Positions 9,828 through 18,668 of a stretch of 64,000 nt of DNA are shown piece after piece. The translations under genes and the position numbers were made by a program. The stretch lies in the NCBI RefSeq assembly GCF_013694245.2, contig NZ_CP059322.2:4595001-4659000 (forward strand), written 5' to 3'. Source of the DNA: Micromonospora ferruginea. GTDB taxonomy: Bacteria > Actinomycetota > Actinomycetes > Mycobacteriales > Micromonosporaceae. The notes under the pieces are model-generated. The model was not told the origin of the DNA, did no database searches, and saw only the letters and a list, made by a program, of their open reading frames with translations. How positions within the stretch are numbered: position 1 is the first letter of the stretch; each line of letters begins with the position of its first letter.

Positions 9828-12614
9828 GTGACCGACCAGCACGACCACGACGGCCCCGACGCCGCTCTCCGGGCCGACATCCGCCGCCTCGGCACGCTGC
9901 TCGGGCAGACCCTGGCCCGGCAGGAAGGGCGCCCGCTGCTCGACCTGGTCGAGGAGATCCGCGCCCAGGTCCGCTCCGACGCGCCGGCCGCCGCCCAGCG
10001 CCTCGCCGGGCTCGACGTCACCACCGGCACGAAGCTGGCCCGCGCCTTCTCCACCTACTTCCACCTGGCGAACATCACCGAGCAGGTGCACCGCGCCCGC
10101 GACCTGCGCCGCCGCCGCGCCACCCACGGCGGCTGGCTGGACCAGGCGGCCAAGATGATCGCCGAGCGCGGCGTACCGGCCGAGGAGATCGCCGCCGCGG
10201 CCCGGCGGCTGGCCGTCCGCCCGGTCTTCACCGCCCACCCCACCGAGGCGGCCCGCCGGTCCATCCTGTCCAAGCTGCGCGCGATCGCCGACGAGCTGGA
10301 CGCCGAGACCACCAACGCGATCCTCTACGGCGCCAGCGACGAGGGCCCGGCCAACCGCCGCCTCGCCGAGCTGCTCGACCTGATGTGGCAGACCGACGAG
10401 CTGCGGCTGGACCGGCCGGACCCGACGGACGAGGCCCGCAACGCCATCTACTACCTGCGCGACCTGCACGCCGAGGCCGCCCCGCAGGTTCTCGACGACC
10501 TCGCCGACACGCTGCGCACGCTCGGGGTGGAGACGTCGCCGACGGCCCGCCCGCTGACGTTCGGCACCTGGATCGGCGGTGACCGCGACGGCAACCCGTT
10601 CGTCACCCCCACGGTCACCCGCGAGGTGCTGCGGATCCAGCACGAGCACGGCATCGAGGCCACCGAGAAGGCGATGGACGAGCTGATCAGCGAGGTCAGC
10701 GTCTCCCGCCGGCTGCGCGCCGTCTCGCTCGACCTCTCCGCCAGCCTGGCCAAGGACCTGGACGCGCTGCCCGAGGTGGCGCCCCGGTTCCGCCGGGTCA
10801 ACGCCGAGGAGCCCTACCGGCTCAAGGCCCGCTGCGTGAAGGCGAAGCTCGCCAACACCCGGGAGCGGCTGCGCGCCGGCACCGGCCACGTGCCGGGCCG
10901 CGACTACCAGGGCGCCACCGAGCTGATCGCCGACCTGGAGCTGCTGCGCGCCTCGCTGGCCCGCAACTCCGGGCAGCTCACCGCCGTCGGGCGGCTGGCC
11001 TCCACCATCCGTACGCTCTCCGCGTTCGGGCTGCACCTGGCGACCATGGACATCCGGGAGCACGCCGAGAAGCACCACGAGGTGCTGGCGCAGCTCTACG
11101 AGGCGGTCGGCGAGGTCTCCGACTACCCGTCGCTGAGCCGGCTGGAGCGCACCAAGCTGCTCGCCGACGAGCTGACCGGCCGCCGGCCGCTCTCCACCCA
11201 GGACAGCCCGCTCACCGAGTCGGCCCGCAAGACGTTCGACGTGTTCGGCGCGATCCGCGAGGCGCAGGACCGGTTCGGCCCCGAGGTCATCGAGTCCTAC
11301 ATCATCTCCATGACGCTGGGCGTGGACGACGTGCTCGCCGCGGTCGTGCTGGCCCGCGAGGCCGGCCTGGTCGACGTGCAGAGCGGCCGGGCCCGGGTCG
11401 GCATCGTGCCGCTGCTGGAGACGCCGGCCGAGCTGAACTCCGGCGGTGAGCTGCTGGACGAGCTGCTGTCGCTGCCGGCCTACCGGGCGTTGGTCGCCGC
11501 CCGGGGCGACGTGCAGGAGGTGATGCTCGGCTACTCCGACTCCAACAAGGAGGCGGGCATCACCACCAGCCAGTGGTCGATCCACCGGGCCCAGCGCGCG
11601 CTGCGTGACGTGGCCGCCCGGCACGGCGTACACCTGCGGTTGTTCCACGGCCGGGGTGGCACGGTGGGCCGGGGTGGCGGTCCCACCCACGAGGCGATCC
11701 TGGCCCAGCCCTACGGCACGCTGGACGGCGCGATCAAGGTGACCGAGCAGGGCGAGGTCATCTCCGACAAGTACACGCTGCCGGCGCTGGCGCGGGAGAA
11801 CCTGGAGCTGACCGTGGCCGCCGTGCTCCAGGCCACGCTGCTGCACACCGCGCCCCGGCAGCCGGCCGAGATGCTGGAACGCTGGGACGCGGCGATGGAC
11901 GTGGTCTCGGAGTCGGCGTTCCGGTCCTACCGGTCCCTGGTCGAGGACCCGGACCTGCCGGCCTACTTCTGGGCGTCCACCCCGACCGAGCTGTTGGGCG
12001 CGCTGAACATCGGCTCCCGGCCGGCGAAGCGGCCGAACACCGGTGCCGGCCTGTCCGGCCTGCGGGCCATCCCGTGGGTGTTCGGCTGGACGCAGACCCG
12101 GCAGATCGTGCCGGGCTGGTTCGGCGTGGGCTCCGGGCTGGCCGCCGCGCGGGAGGCGGGCCTCGCCGACGTGCTCGCCGAGATGAACCGCAACTGGCAC
12201 TTCTTCCGCACGTTCCTGTCGAACGTGGAGATGATGCTGACCAAGACCGACCTGAGCATCGCCCGCCGCTACGTGGAGACGCTGGTCCCGAAGAAGCTGC
12301 ACCCGATCTTCGCGAAGATCGAGGAGGAGTACGAGCTGACCAAACGCGAGGTGCTGGCGATCTCCGCCTCGCCGGCGCTGCTGGAGAACTCGCCCGTGCT
12401 GCAACGCACCCTGGCCGTGCGGGACACCTACCTGGAGCCGCTGCACCACCTCCAGGTGGCGTTGCTGTGGCAGTACCGCGAGTCCGGCGCGGCCGGGCGG
12501 GCGGTGGCCACCGCGCCGGGCGGCCGGCGCGCCCCGAACGACGGCACCGCGCTGGAGCGGGCGCTGCTGACCACGGTCAACGGCATCGCCGCCGGCATGC
12601 GCAACACCGGCTGA
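9828..12614 (+). CDS. ppc: Phosphoenolpyruvate carboxylase
   Basis: 928-residue PEP carboxylase, which carboxylates PEP with bicarbonate to oxaloacetate to refill the TCA cycle. The catalytic motifs are intact: TAHPTEAARR near residue 137, GGDRDGNPFVTP near 250, MLGYSDSNKEAG near 567 and the glycine loop FHGRGGTVGRGGGP near 605. It ends with the conserved RNTG C-terminus, which in the family carries the regulatory/active-site contact. GTG 9828 is chosen over upstream in-frame starts because AAGGAG sits 7 nt before it. The TGA is followed at once by a GC-rich palindromic element. With pckG and glpX in this window it forms the PEP/oxaloacetate node. Confidence 0.97.
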   Translation: MTDQHDHDGPDAALRADIRRLGTLLGQTLARQEGRPLLDLVEEIRAQVRSDAPAAAQRLAGLDVTTGTKLARAFSTYFHLANITEQVHRARDLRRRRATHGGWLDQAAKMIAERGVPAEEIAAAARRLAVRPVFTAHPTEAARRSILSKLRAIADELDAETTNAILYGASDEGPANRRLAELLDLMWQTDELRLDRPDPTDEARNAIYYLRDLHAEAAPQVLDDLADTLRTLGVETSPTARPLTFGTWIGGDRDGNPFVTPTVTREVLRIQHEHGIEATEKAMDELISEVSVSRRLRAVSLDLSASLAKDLDALPEVAPRFRRVNAEEPYRLKARCVKAKLANTRERLRAGTGHVPGRDYQGATELIADLELLRASLARNSGQLTAVGRLASTIRTLSAFGLHLATMDIREHAEKHHEVLAQLYEAVGEVSDYPSLSRLERTKLLADELTGRRPLSTQDSPLTESARKTFDVFGAIREAQDRFGPEVIESYIISMTLGVDDVLAAVVLAREAGLVDVQSGRARVGIVPLLETPAELNSGGELLDELLSLPAYRALVAARGDVQEVMLGYSDSNKEAGITTSQWSIHRAQRALRDVAARHGVHLRLFHGRGGTVGRGGGPTHEAILAQPYGTLDGAIKVTEQGEVISDKYTLPALARENLELTVAAVLQATLLHTAPRQPAEMLERWDAAMDVVSESAFRSYRSLVEDPDLPAYFWASTPTELLGALNIGSRPAKRPNTGAGLSGLRAIPWVFGWTQTRQIVPGWFGVGSGLAAAREAGLADVLAEMNRNWHFFRTFLSNVEMMLTKTDLSIARRYVETLVPKKLHPIFAKIEEEYELTKREVLAISASPALLENSPVLQRTLAVRDTYLEPLHHLQVALLWQYRESGAAGRAVATAPGGRRAPNDGTALERALLTTVNGIAAGMRNTG

Positions 12615-12674
12615 GGTGTAAGGAGGGGCCCCCGCTTAACGCATTCTGCATAGGCGGGGGCCCCTTTTAACACC
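12615..12674 (+). repeat. GC-rich stop-codon palindrome, copy 1
   Basis: 60-bp element framed by GGTGT and ACACC. The left half runs TAAGGAGGGGCCCCCGC, the loop is TTAACGC plus an ATTCTGCATAG variant, and the right half is GCGGGGGCCCCTTTTAACACC read as pairs. It starts one base after the ppc TGA, in the same orientation as ppc, and can fold into a stem of about 20 bp, so it may serve as the ppc terminator. Confidence 0.85.
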
Positions 12675-12683
12675 TGCGCGGGG

Positions 12684-13478
12684 TTACCAGTCGCCGCCGC
12701 CGAAGTCGCCGCCACCGAAGTCGCCGCCGAAATCTCCCCCGCCGCCGAAGTCGCCGCCGGCGTAGTCGCCCTGGCCGCCGAAGTCGTTGCCGCCCTGGTC
12801 GCCGTAGTCCTGGCCGTCGCCGAACCCGTCCTGGAAGCCCTCCTGGTAGCCGGACTCGTAGCCGTAGCCCGGGTCGGCGAACGCGGGCGAGAAGAGCGCG
12901 TCCGCGATCAGCATGCCGCCGAGCACCCCGGCGCCCGCACCCAGCGCGGTCTTCCACCACGGCGTGGAATACCAGCCGGCCGGCACCGGCCGGCCCTGCA
13001 TGTGACCGCCGGGGTAGTAGTAGGGCGTCCGGCTGCCCGGCTGCGGCCCGGCCCGGAACGTCTGGCCCTGCACGGCGACCTCACGCTCCTTGGTGAGCAT
13101 GCCGGCGCCGCGGGCGGCGGCCAGCGGCGGCAGCTCCGGGCCCGGGTCGATGCCCATCGCCGTACGCGCCGCCCGGATGTACGCCAGCCCCTCCAGCGCG
13201 GTCTCCCGCGCCAGCGCGAACTGGTGCGTGGTGCGCGCCTGCTCGAGTTGCGAGCCGGCCGCGTTGTAGCGCTCGCCGGCGTCGGCCAGCGCCTGCCGGA
13301 CCGCCGGCTGGTCGCCGTGCAGGTTCATCAGTTGGCCGCCGAGCCGCTCGTACCAGCGCTGCGCCTCGGCGCGGGCGTCCGCCAACTCGTTCGCCTGTCG
13401 GGACCTGCTCCCCCACCGCCAGAACACCAGCGCACCTCCGAGCATCAGCACCAGGAACAGCCACAGGGCAACTTCCAT
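12684..13478 (-). CDS. Membrane-anchored protein with Gly/Asp/Phe-rich tail
   Basis: 264 residues. An N-terminal helix (LWLFLVLMLGGALVFW) anchors the protein. A soluble, partly coiled region (~25-120) has Ala/Arg/Glu-rich helices. A second hydrophobic stretch (ALGAGAGVLGGMLIADALF, ~180-198) precedes a low-complexity C-terminus made of GGDFGG- and YGDQGG-like repeats up to residue 264. I recognise no enzyme motif; the Gly/Asp/Phe tail suggests a flexible or condensate-prone segment. The ATG is six bases from a TACGTT box, supporting a leaderless start. It is divergent from rmuC. Confidence 0.8.
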   Translation of the reverse strand: MEVALWLFLVLMLGGALVFWRWGSRSRQANELADARAEAQRWYERLGGQLMNLHGDQPAVRQALADAGERYNAAGSQLEQARTTHQFALARETALEGLAYIRAARTAMGIDPGPELPPLAAARGAGMLTKEREVAVQGQTFRAGPQPGSRTPYYYPGGHMQGRPVPAGWYSTPWWKTALGAGAGVLGGMLIADALFSPAFADPGYGYESGYQEGFQDGFGDGQDYGDQGGNDFGGQGDYAGGDFGGGGDFGGDFGGGDFGGGDW

Positions 13479-13484
13479 GACTCG

Positions 13485-13490
13485 AACGTA
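13485..13490 (-). promoter_or_regulatory. -10 box (TACGTT) for the Gly-rich membrane protein gene
   Basis: TACGTT on the minus strand, six bases from the ATG at 13478; predicted leaderless start. Confidence 0.5.
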
Positions 13491-13532
13491 CCCAGCGAGC
13501 GCACGTCGTACCCGTTTGGCAAGCTCTCTGGC

Positions 13533-14711
13533 ATGAGCTTCTCGACGCTGGCCGTGGTGGTGCTCTGCCTCGCCGCGGGCGGCGCGGTCGGCTGGCTGGC
13601 GGCCCGGGCGCGCGCCGCGGCCGACGTGGCCCGGCTGGAGGCGACGCTGGCCGCCACCCGGGCGGGTGAGGGGCGGCTGGAGCAGTCCATGCGGGCGCTC
13701 AGCTACGAGGCGACCGCGCAGTCGCAGGAGGCGGTGGCGCGCGCGGTGGCGCCGCTGCACGACACGCTCCGCCGCTACGAGCAGCGCGTCGCCGAGCTGG
13801 AGCACGACCGGGTCGACGCCTACGCCGAGCTGCGCGAGCAGGTCCGCTCGATGAGCACGGTCTCCGGTGAGCTGCGCACCGAGACCAAGCAGCTCGTCGC
13901 CGCGCTGCGGGCGCCGCAGGTGCGCGGCCGGTGGGGCGAGCACCAGCTCCGGCGGATCGTCGAGGCGGCCGGCATGCTGGAGCACTGCGACTTCGACGAG
14001 CAGGTCACCGCCGCCACCGACCACCAGGGGGTCCGCCCCGACCTGGTGGTGCGGCTGCACGGCGGGCGTTCGGTGGTGGTCGACGCGAAGGCGCCGTTCG
14101 ACGCCTACCTGACCGCGATGGAGGCGCGCGACGAGCGCGGTCGGGACACCCAGCTCGACGCGCACGCCCGGCACCTGCGGGCGCACGTGGACAGCCTGTC
14201 GGCCAAGTCCTACTGGGCCGCGTTCGACCAGACGCCCGACTTCGTGGTGCTGTTCGTGCCGGCCGACCCGTTCCTCGACGTGGCGTTGCAGCGCGACCCG
14301 GCGCTGCTGGAGCACGCGTTCTCCCGCAACGTGGTGCTGGCCACGCCGGCCACGCTGGTGGCGTTGCTGCGCACGGTCGCCTACTCGTGGCGGCAGGAGG
14401 CGTTGGCGCGCAACGCCGCCACCGTCCACTCGCTGGCCCGCGAGCTGTACGCGCGGCTCTCCACGCTGGGCGACCACGTGGGCAAGCTGGGCAACTCGTT
14501 GGGCGGCGCGGTGACGGCCTACAACCGGGCGGTCGGTTCGCTGGAGTCCCGGGTGCTGGTCAGCGCCCGCAAGCTGGCCGAGCTGGGCGTCTCCGGCGAC
14601 GAGCTGGCCGCCCCGGCGCAGGTGGAGCTGGCGCCCCGGCAGCCGCAGGCGCCGGAGTTGCTCGGCTCGCCGTCCACATCGGCCGAACGGTCACCGGGTC
14701 TCGACGTCTAA
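13533..14711 (+). CDS. rmuC: DNA recombination protein RmuC
   Basis: 392 residues. An N-terminal membrane helix (~5-25) is followed by a long coiled coil (~30-120) and the RmuC nuclease-like domain: LRAPQVRGRWGEHQLRRIVE, then DLVVRLHGGRSVVVDAKAPFDAYL with the Asp/Lys pair of a PD-(D/E)XK-like core, and FVLFVPADPFLDVAL in the family's usual place. RmuC limits inversions and other rearrangements at short repeats, presumably by cutting DNA structures. It is a monocistronic plus-strand gene; the last ~40 residues are a variable Pro/Ser tail. Confidence 0.93.
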   Translation: MSFSTLAVVVLCLAAGGAVGWLAARARAAADVARLEATLAATRAGEGRLEQSMRALSYEATAQSQEAVARAVAPLHDTLRRYEQRVAELEHDRVDAYAELREQVRSMSTVSGELRTETKQLVAALRAPQVRGRWGEHQLRRIVEAAGMLEHCDFDEQVTAATDHQGVRPDLVVRLHGGRSVVVDAKAPFDAYLTAMEARDERGRDTQLDAHARHLRAHVDSLSAKSYWAAFDQTPDFVVLFVPADPFLDVALQRDPALLEHAFSRNVVLATPATLVALLRTVAYSWRQEALARNAATVHSLARELYARLSTLGDHVGKLGNSLGGAVTAYNRAVGSLESRVLVSARKLAELGVSGDELAAPAQVELAPRQPQAPELLGSPSTSAERSPGLDV

Positions 14712-14859
14712 CACGACCAGCACGTCGACACCGGCCGATTATTGTCACGGAGCGGTCACAAAGCCGCCCCCGTTAGTGACACACGCCGTCCGAACACGAA
14801 GGATCTGCGTCACACCCGCCCTGCCCCAGCAAGGGCCCTGTTCTCTGGAGGAAGAGAAC

Positions 14860-17800
14860 GTGAGTCAACCCCGCAGTCGGAGCCGGCGTCCCTCCGCCGT
14901 GCTCTTCGCCTCGGCCCTCGCGGCCGGCGCCATGACCGTCGGGGGTGGCGCCGCGACCGCGAGCGCGGCCCCCGCCACTCCCCAGCCCTCGCTGCCGACC
15001 GCGGCGAAGGCCCTCGGCGCCCACGACGCCAAGCTGCTCGACGCGGCGGAGGCGAAGCACGCCCCGACCGTCACGATGATCATCGCAGCGAAGAAGGGCT
15101 CGGCCAAGAAGGTCGCCGACGGCCTGGCGAGCCTCGGTGCCACCGTCACCCAGCGGTACGACCAGGTCGGCTACGTGCTGGCCAAGGTGCCGACGGCGAA
15201 GGCGCTCAAGGCCGCCACGCTACCCGGCGTCGCCGCCGTCGACCTCGACGAGACCATCAAGCTCCCCGACCCGGCCCCGGAGGCCGCCCCGAACGGCGCC
15301 AAGGCCGCCGAGCAGGGCGAGACGCTGGCCGGCCCCGGCGGCGACACCGGCGCGGTCAACCCGTACATGCCGACGAACGAGACCGGCGCGGAGGCGTTCA
15401 AGGCCGCCCACCCGGAGTGGGACGGCCGCGGCGTCACCATCGGCATCATGGACTCCGGCGTGGACCTCGACCAGCCGGCATTGCAGAAGACCACCACCGG
15501 CGAGCGCAAGATCGTCGACTGGGTCACCGCGACCGACCCGCTCGAGGACGCCACCTGGCGCGCGATGATCACCGAGGTGAGCGGGCCCACGTTCACCACC
15601 GGCAGCGGCGCCTCGGCCCTGACCTGGACCGCGCCGGCCGGCACCTACCGGTTCAACACCTTCCGCGAGTCCATCACCGCGGGCAGCGACCCGGCCGGTG
15701 ACGTCAACCGCGACGGCGACACCACCGACTCCTGGGGCATCCTCTACAACCCGGCCAACGGCGACATCCGGGTGGACGTCAACCAGAACCGCGACTTCAC
15801 CGACGACGAGGTGATGCGGCCCTACAAGGAGAAGTTCCAGGTCGGCCACTTCGGCACGGACAACCCGGCCACCGCCGTACGCGAGCAGATCCCGTTCGTG
15901 GTCGAGTTCCGGCGCAACGTCGACACCACTCCGGTCGGCGGCCCCGGCCTGGTCGACTACGTCAACATCGGCATCATCGAGAGCACCCACGGCACCCACG
16001 TCGCCGGCATCACCGCCGCCAACGACATGCTGGGCAACAGCGCCTTCGACGGCGCCGCCCCCGGCGCCAAGCTGGTCTCCGCCCGGGCCTGCTCCTGGGG
16101 CGGCGGCTGCACCGCCGCGGCGCTCACCACCGGCATGGTCGACCTGGTGGTCAACCGCCGGGTCGACGTGGTGAACATGTCGATCGGCGGCCTGCCGGCG
16201 CTGAACGACGGCTCCAACGCGCGGGCCGTCCTCTACAACGACCTGATCAACACGTACGGCGTGCAGCTCTTCATCTCGGCCGGCAACTCCGGCCCGGGGC
16301 TGAACACGGTCGGCGACCCGTCGGTCGCCACCGACGTGGTCAGCGTCGCCGCCAACATCAGCAAGGACACCTGGCTGGCCAACTACGGCTCGGTGGTCCG
16401 CAAGGAGAACGCGCTGTTCAACTTCTCCTCCCGCGGCCCGCGTGAGGACGGCGGCTTCAAGCCGAACATCTCCGCCCCCGGCTCGGCCATCTCCACCGCG
16501 CCGACCTGGCAGGCGGGCAACCCGGTGCCCGAGGCGGGCTACCCGCTGCCCCCGGGCTACCAGATGCTGAACGGCACCTCGATGGCCTCCCCGCAGGCCA
16601 CCGGCGCCGCGGCGCTGCTGCTGTCGGCCGCGAAGGCGACCGGCACCGGGGTCACCCCGGCCGCGCTGCGTCGGGCCGTCTACACCTCGGCCAAGCCGAT
16701 CGCGGACGTCCCGACGTACGCGCAGGGCTACGGCATGTTCAACGTGCCGGGCGCGTGGACGCTGCTGGCCAACGGCGTGCAGACCCGCACCTACACCTCC
16801 GAGGCCGCGGTCTGCACGGAGCTGTCGCCGAACCTGACCCGCTACGACCGGAACTCCGGCACCTTCGTGCCGAACCCGAACGTGGGCACCGGCATCTACA
16901 ACCGCTGCGCCGCCGACCGGGGCGGGCAGAAGGTCAAGGAGAGCCGCACCTACGAGGTCAAGCTGACCCGGACCAGCGGCCCGAACAAGGGCGTCAAGCA
17001 CCTGGTCGGCCTGCGTGGCAACGACGGCACCTACAGCGCCCCCGCCGAGGTGTGGCTGCCGCTGAACAAGACCGTCACGGTCAAGGTGAAGGCCAAGCCG
17101 ATGACCGTCGGCGCGCACGGCGCGATCATCACCGTCGACGACCCGGCCACCTCGGTGGTCGACTTCGAGGTCGCCGCCGTGGTGGTGGCGTCCAACGCGG
17201 TGACCGCTCCGGCGTACTCCTACTCGGCCGAGGGCTCGGTCGACCGGAACAGCTTCACCTCGTACTTCGTGACCGTTCCGCAGGGTGCGGGCGCGCTCCA
17301 GGTCAACCTGTCCGGTATCGCCACCGGCTCGCAGACCCGGTTCATCGCCATCAACCCGTACGGCGTCCCGGTGGAGAGCACCGCGAGCACCGCCTGCTAC
17401 ACCAACTTCTCCGACGCCGCCGCCTGCAAGCCGCAGGAGCGGGACTACCAGAACCCGATCCCGGGTGTCTGGGAGATCGAGGTGGAGGCGCGTCGCACGT
17501 CGCCGGCGCTGGACAACCCGTTCCAGCTCCAGGCGCGGGTGCAGGGCGTGAAGGTCGAGCCGGCCGTGGTCCAACTGCCGTCGGTGACCGCCGGCACGCC
17601 GACCTCGGTGAGCTGGGGCCTGACCAACACGTTCGGCCCGGTCCGGGTGACCGGCGTCGGCGGGCCGCTGTCCAGCGTCCGCGCCGAGCGGCCGACCATC
17701 ACCGAGGGCGCCACCCAGGAGTACACGGTGGACATCCCGGCCGGGACGACCTCGTTCTCGGCCCGGATCGGCAACACCGCCGACCTGGGCGCCGACCTGG

Positions 17801-18165
17801 ACCTGTACATCTTCCGCGGCACCACCGAGGTCGGCCGGTCGGCCGACGGCGACTCCGAGGAGGCCGTGACGCTGACCAACCCGGTCGCCGCCACGTACCG
17901 GGTGGTCATCGAGGGCTACGCGGTCGCCGCGGGCGGCTCGGCGTACGACTACCGGGACTCGTTCGCGTCCCCGGCGCTGGGCTCGCTCTCCGCGCCGGCC
18001 ACGCCGCTGTTCCTGGCGAACGGCGCCACCGCGACCCTGACCGGTTCGGTGACCGCGCTGAGCGCACCGGCCGCCGGCCGGGAGCTCTTCGGTGACCTGG
18101 CCGTCACCACCGTCGAGGGCGCGGTCGTCGGCCGCGGCTCGGTGGAGATCAACGCGGTGAACTGA
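14860..18165 (+). CDS. Large secreted S8 (subtilisin-like) serine protease
   Basis: 1101 residues. A long actinobacterial signal peptide (basic, RRPS, hydrophobic core, ATASA-A near residue 36) is followed by an I9-type inhibitory prodomain (~60-130). The peptidase domain has the catalytic triad in order: Asp in IGIMDSGVD (~197), His in HGTHVAGI (~376) and Ser in NGTSMASPQ (~573). The large Asp-His spacing reflects an insertion of about 130 residues. About 500 residues after the catalytic domain form beta-sandwich modules, including a PPC-like segment (ADLDLYIFRG, YRVVIEGY). GTG 14860 is chosen because GGAGGAAGAG precedes it. It probably works outside the cell on proteins. Confidence 0.93.
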   Translation: MSQPRSRSRRPSAVLFASALAAGAMTVGGGAATASAAPATPQPSLPTAAKALGAHDAKLLDAAEAKHAPTVTMIIAAKKGSAKKVADGLASLGATVTQRYDQVGYVLAKVPTAKALKAATLPGVAAVDLDETIKLPDPAPEAAPNGAKAAEQGETLAGPGGDTGAVNPYMPTNETGAEAFKAAHPEWDGRGVTIGIMDSGVDLDQPALQKTTTGERKIVDWVTATDPLEDATWRAMITEVSGPTFTTGSGASALTWTAPAGTYRFNTFRESITAGSDPAGDVNRDGDTTDSWGILYNPANGDIRVDVNQNRDFTDDEVMRPYKEKFQVGHFGTDNPATAVREQIPFVVEFRRNVDTTPVGGPGLVDYVNIGIIESTHGTHVAGITAANDMLGNSAFDGAAPGAKLVSARACSWGGGCTAAALTTGMVDLVVNRRVDVVNMSIGGLPALNDGSNARAVLYNDLINTYGVQLFISAGNSGPGLNTVGDPSVATDVVSVAANISKDTWLANYGSVVRKENALFNFSSRGPREDGGFKPNISAPGSAISTAPTWQAGNPVPEAGYPLPPGYQMLNGTSMASPQATGAAALLLSAAKATGTGVTPAALRRAVYTSAKPIADVPTYAQGYGMFNVPGAWTLLANGVQTRTYTSEAAVCTELSPNLTRYDRNSGTFVPNPNVGTGIYNRCAADRGGQKVKESRTYEVKLTRTSGPNKGVKHLVGLRGNDGTYSAPAEVWLPLNKTVTVKVKAKPMTVGAHGAIITVDDPATSVVDFEVAAVVVASNAVTAPAYSYSAEGSVDRNSFTSYFVTVPQGAGALQVNLSGIATGSQTRFIAINPYGVPVESTASTACYTNFSDAAACKPQERDYQNPIPGVWEIEVEARRTSPALDNPFQLQARVQGVKVEPAVVQLPSVTAGTPTSVSWGLTNTFGPVRVTGVGGPLSSVRAERPTITEGATQEYTVDIPAGTTSFSARIGNTADLGADLDLYIFRGTTEVGRSADGDSEEAVTLTNPVAATYRVVIEGYAVAAGGSAYDYRDSFASPALGSLSAPATPLFLANGATATLTGSVTALSAPAAGRELFGDLAVTTVEGAVVGRGSVEINAVN

Positions 18166-18183
18166 ACCACCCGGCGTCACCCA

Positions 18184-18218
18184 GGAAGCCCGTCTCCCCT
18201 CGGGGGAGGCGGGCTTCC
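18184..18218. terminator. Bidirectional hairpin terminator
   Basis: GGAAGCCCGTCTCCC pairs with GGGAGGCGGGCTTCC across a 4-5 nt loop, between the convergent subtilase and small lipoprotein genes. There is no long U-tract, as usual in actinomycetes. Confidence 0.8.
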
Positions 18219-18226
18219 GCCTGTGG

Positions 18227-18631
18227 TCAGGCGCGGCGGGCGGACTCCACCACGAACGGGGTGCCCTGCTGGCAGGTGGTCATCAGGCCCGGCTCGGGCC
18301 GGCCGGTGACCTCCACCTTGGCGCCCGCCTTGAGCAGGTCGCGCGGGCCGCCGACCAGCAGGTGGTCGTCGAGCAGGAGGCAGTTCGGCTCGACCCCGGC
18401 CCGGATGGTGCCGCTGATGGTGGTGCCACCGACCCCCGGCGGCGTCGAGGCGCCGCCCTTCCACGTCGGGTTGGGCCGGCTCGGGCTCGCGCTCGGCACC
18501 GGGTCGGGCTGGCCGGTCGTCGGGACGGCTCCGCTCGGGCTGGGGCCGGTGGGCTCGTCGTCCGGGCCGGCGCAGGCGGTCAGCGCGGCGACGGCGAGCA
18601 GGGCGACGAGCACCGTCCGAGGAGTCTTCAT
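18227..18631 (-). CDS. Small secreted lipoprotein, unknown function
   Basis: 134 residues with a lipoprotein signal (MKTPRTVLVALLAVAALTAC, lipid Cys near 20), a Ser/Pro-rich linker to about residue 60, and a small beta domain (TTISGTIRAGVEPNCLLLDDHLLVGG ... KVEVTGRPEPGL) with two further Cys that could form a disulfide. The OB-like pattern GTIRAGVE...KVEVTG resembles small nucleic-acid/bacterial OB modules, but I cannot assign a family. It sits just downstream of ispH on the same strand, 38 bp away. Confidence 0.75.
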   Translation of the reverse strand: MKTPRTVLVALLAVAALTACAGPDDEPTGPSPSGAVPTTGQPDPVPSASPSRPNPTWKGGASTPPGVGGTTISGTIRAGVEPNCLLLDDHLLVGGPRDLLKAGAKVEVTGRPEPGLMTTCQQGTPFVVESARRA

Positions 18632-18668
18632 GTCGGTTGGACGCGCGGGGCGGCCGATCCGTTCCCGG

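Noticed and set aside
9762..12449. 895-codon minus-strand frame
   Set aside because: Shadow of ppc; no family motif and no start region.
12615..12674. Ordinary one-off rho-independent terminator
   Set aside because: The same 60-bp sequence including loop and flanks recurs at seven other loci, so it is a repeat family even if it also terminates transcription.
15220..18180. 986-codon minus-strand frame over the subtilase
   Set aside because: Shadow; composition is Arg/Gly/Val/His-rich and the plus strand has an intact signal peptide and catalytic triad.
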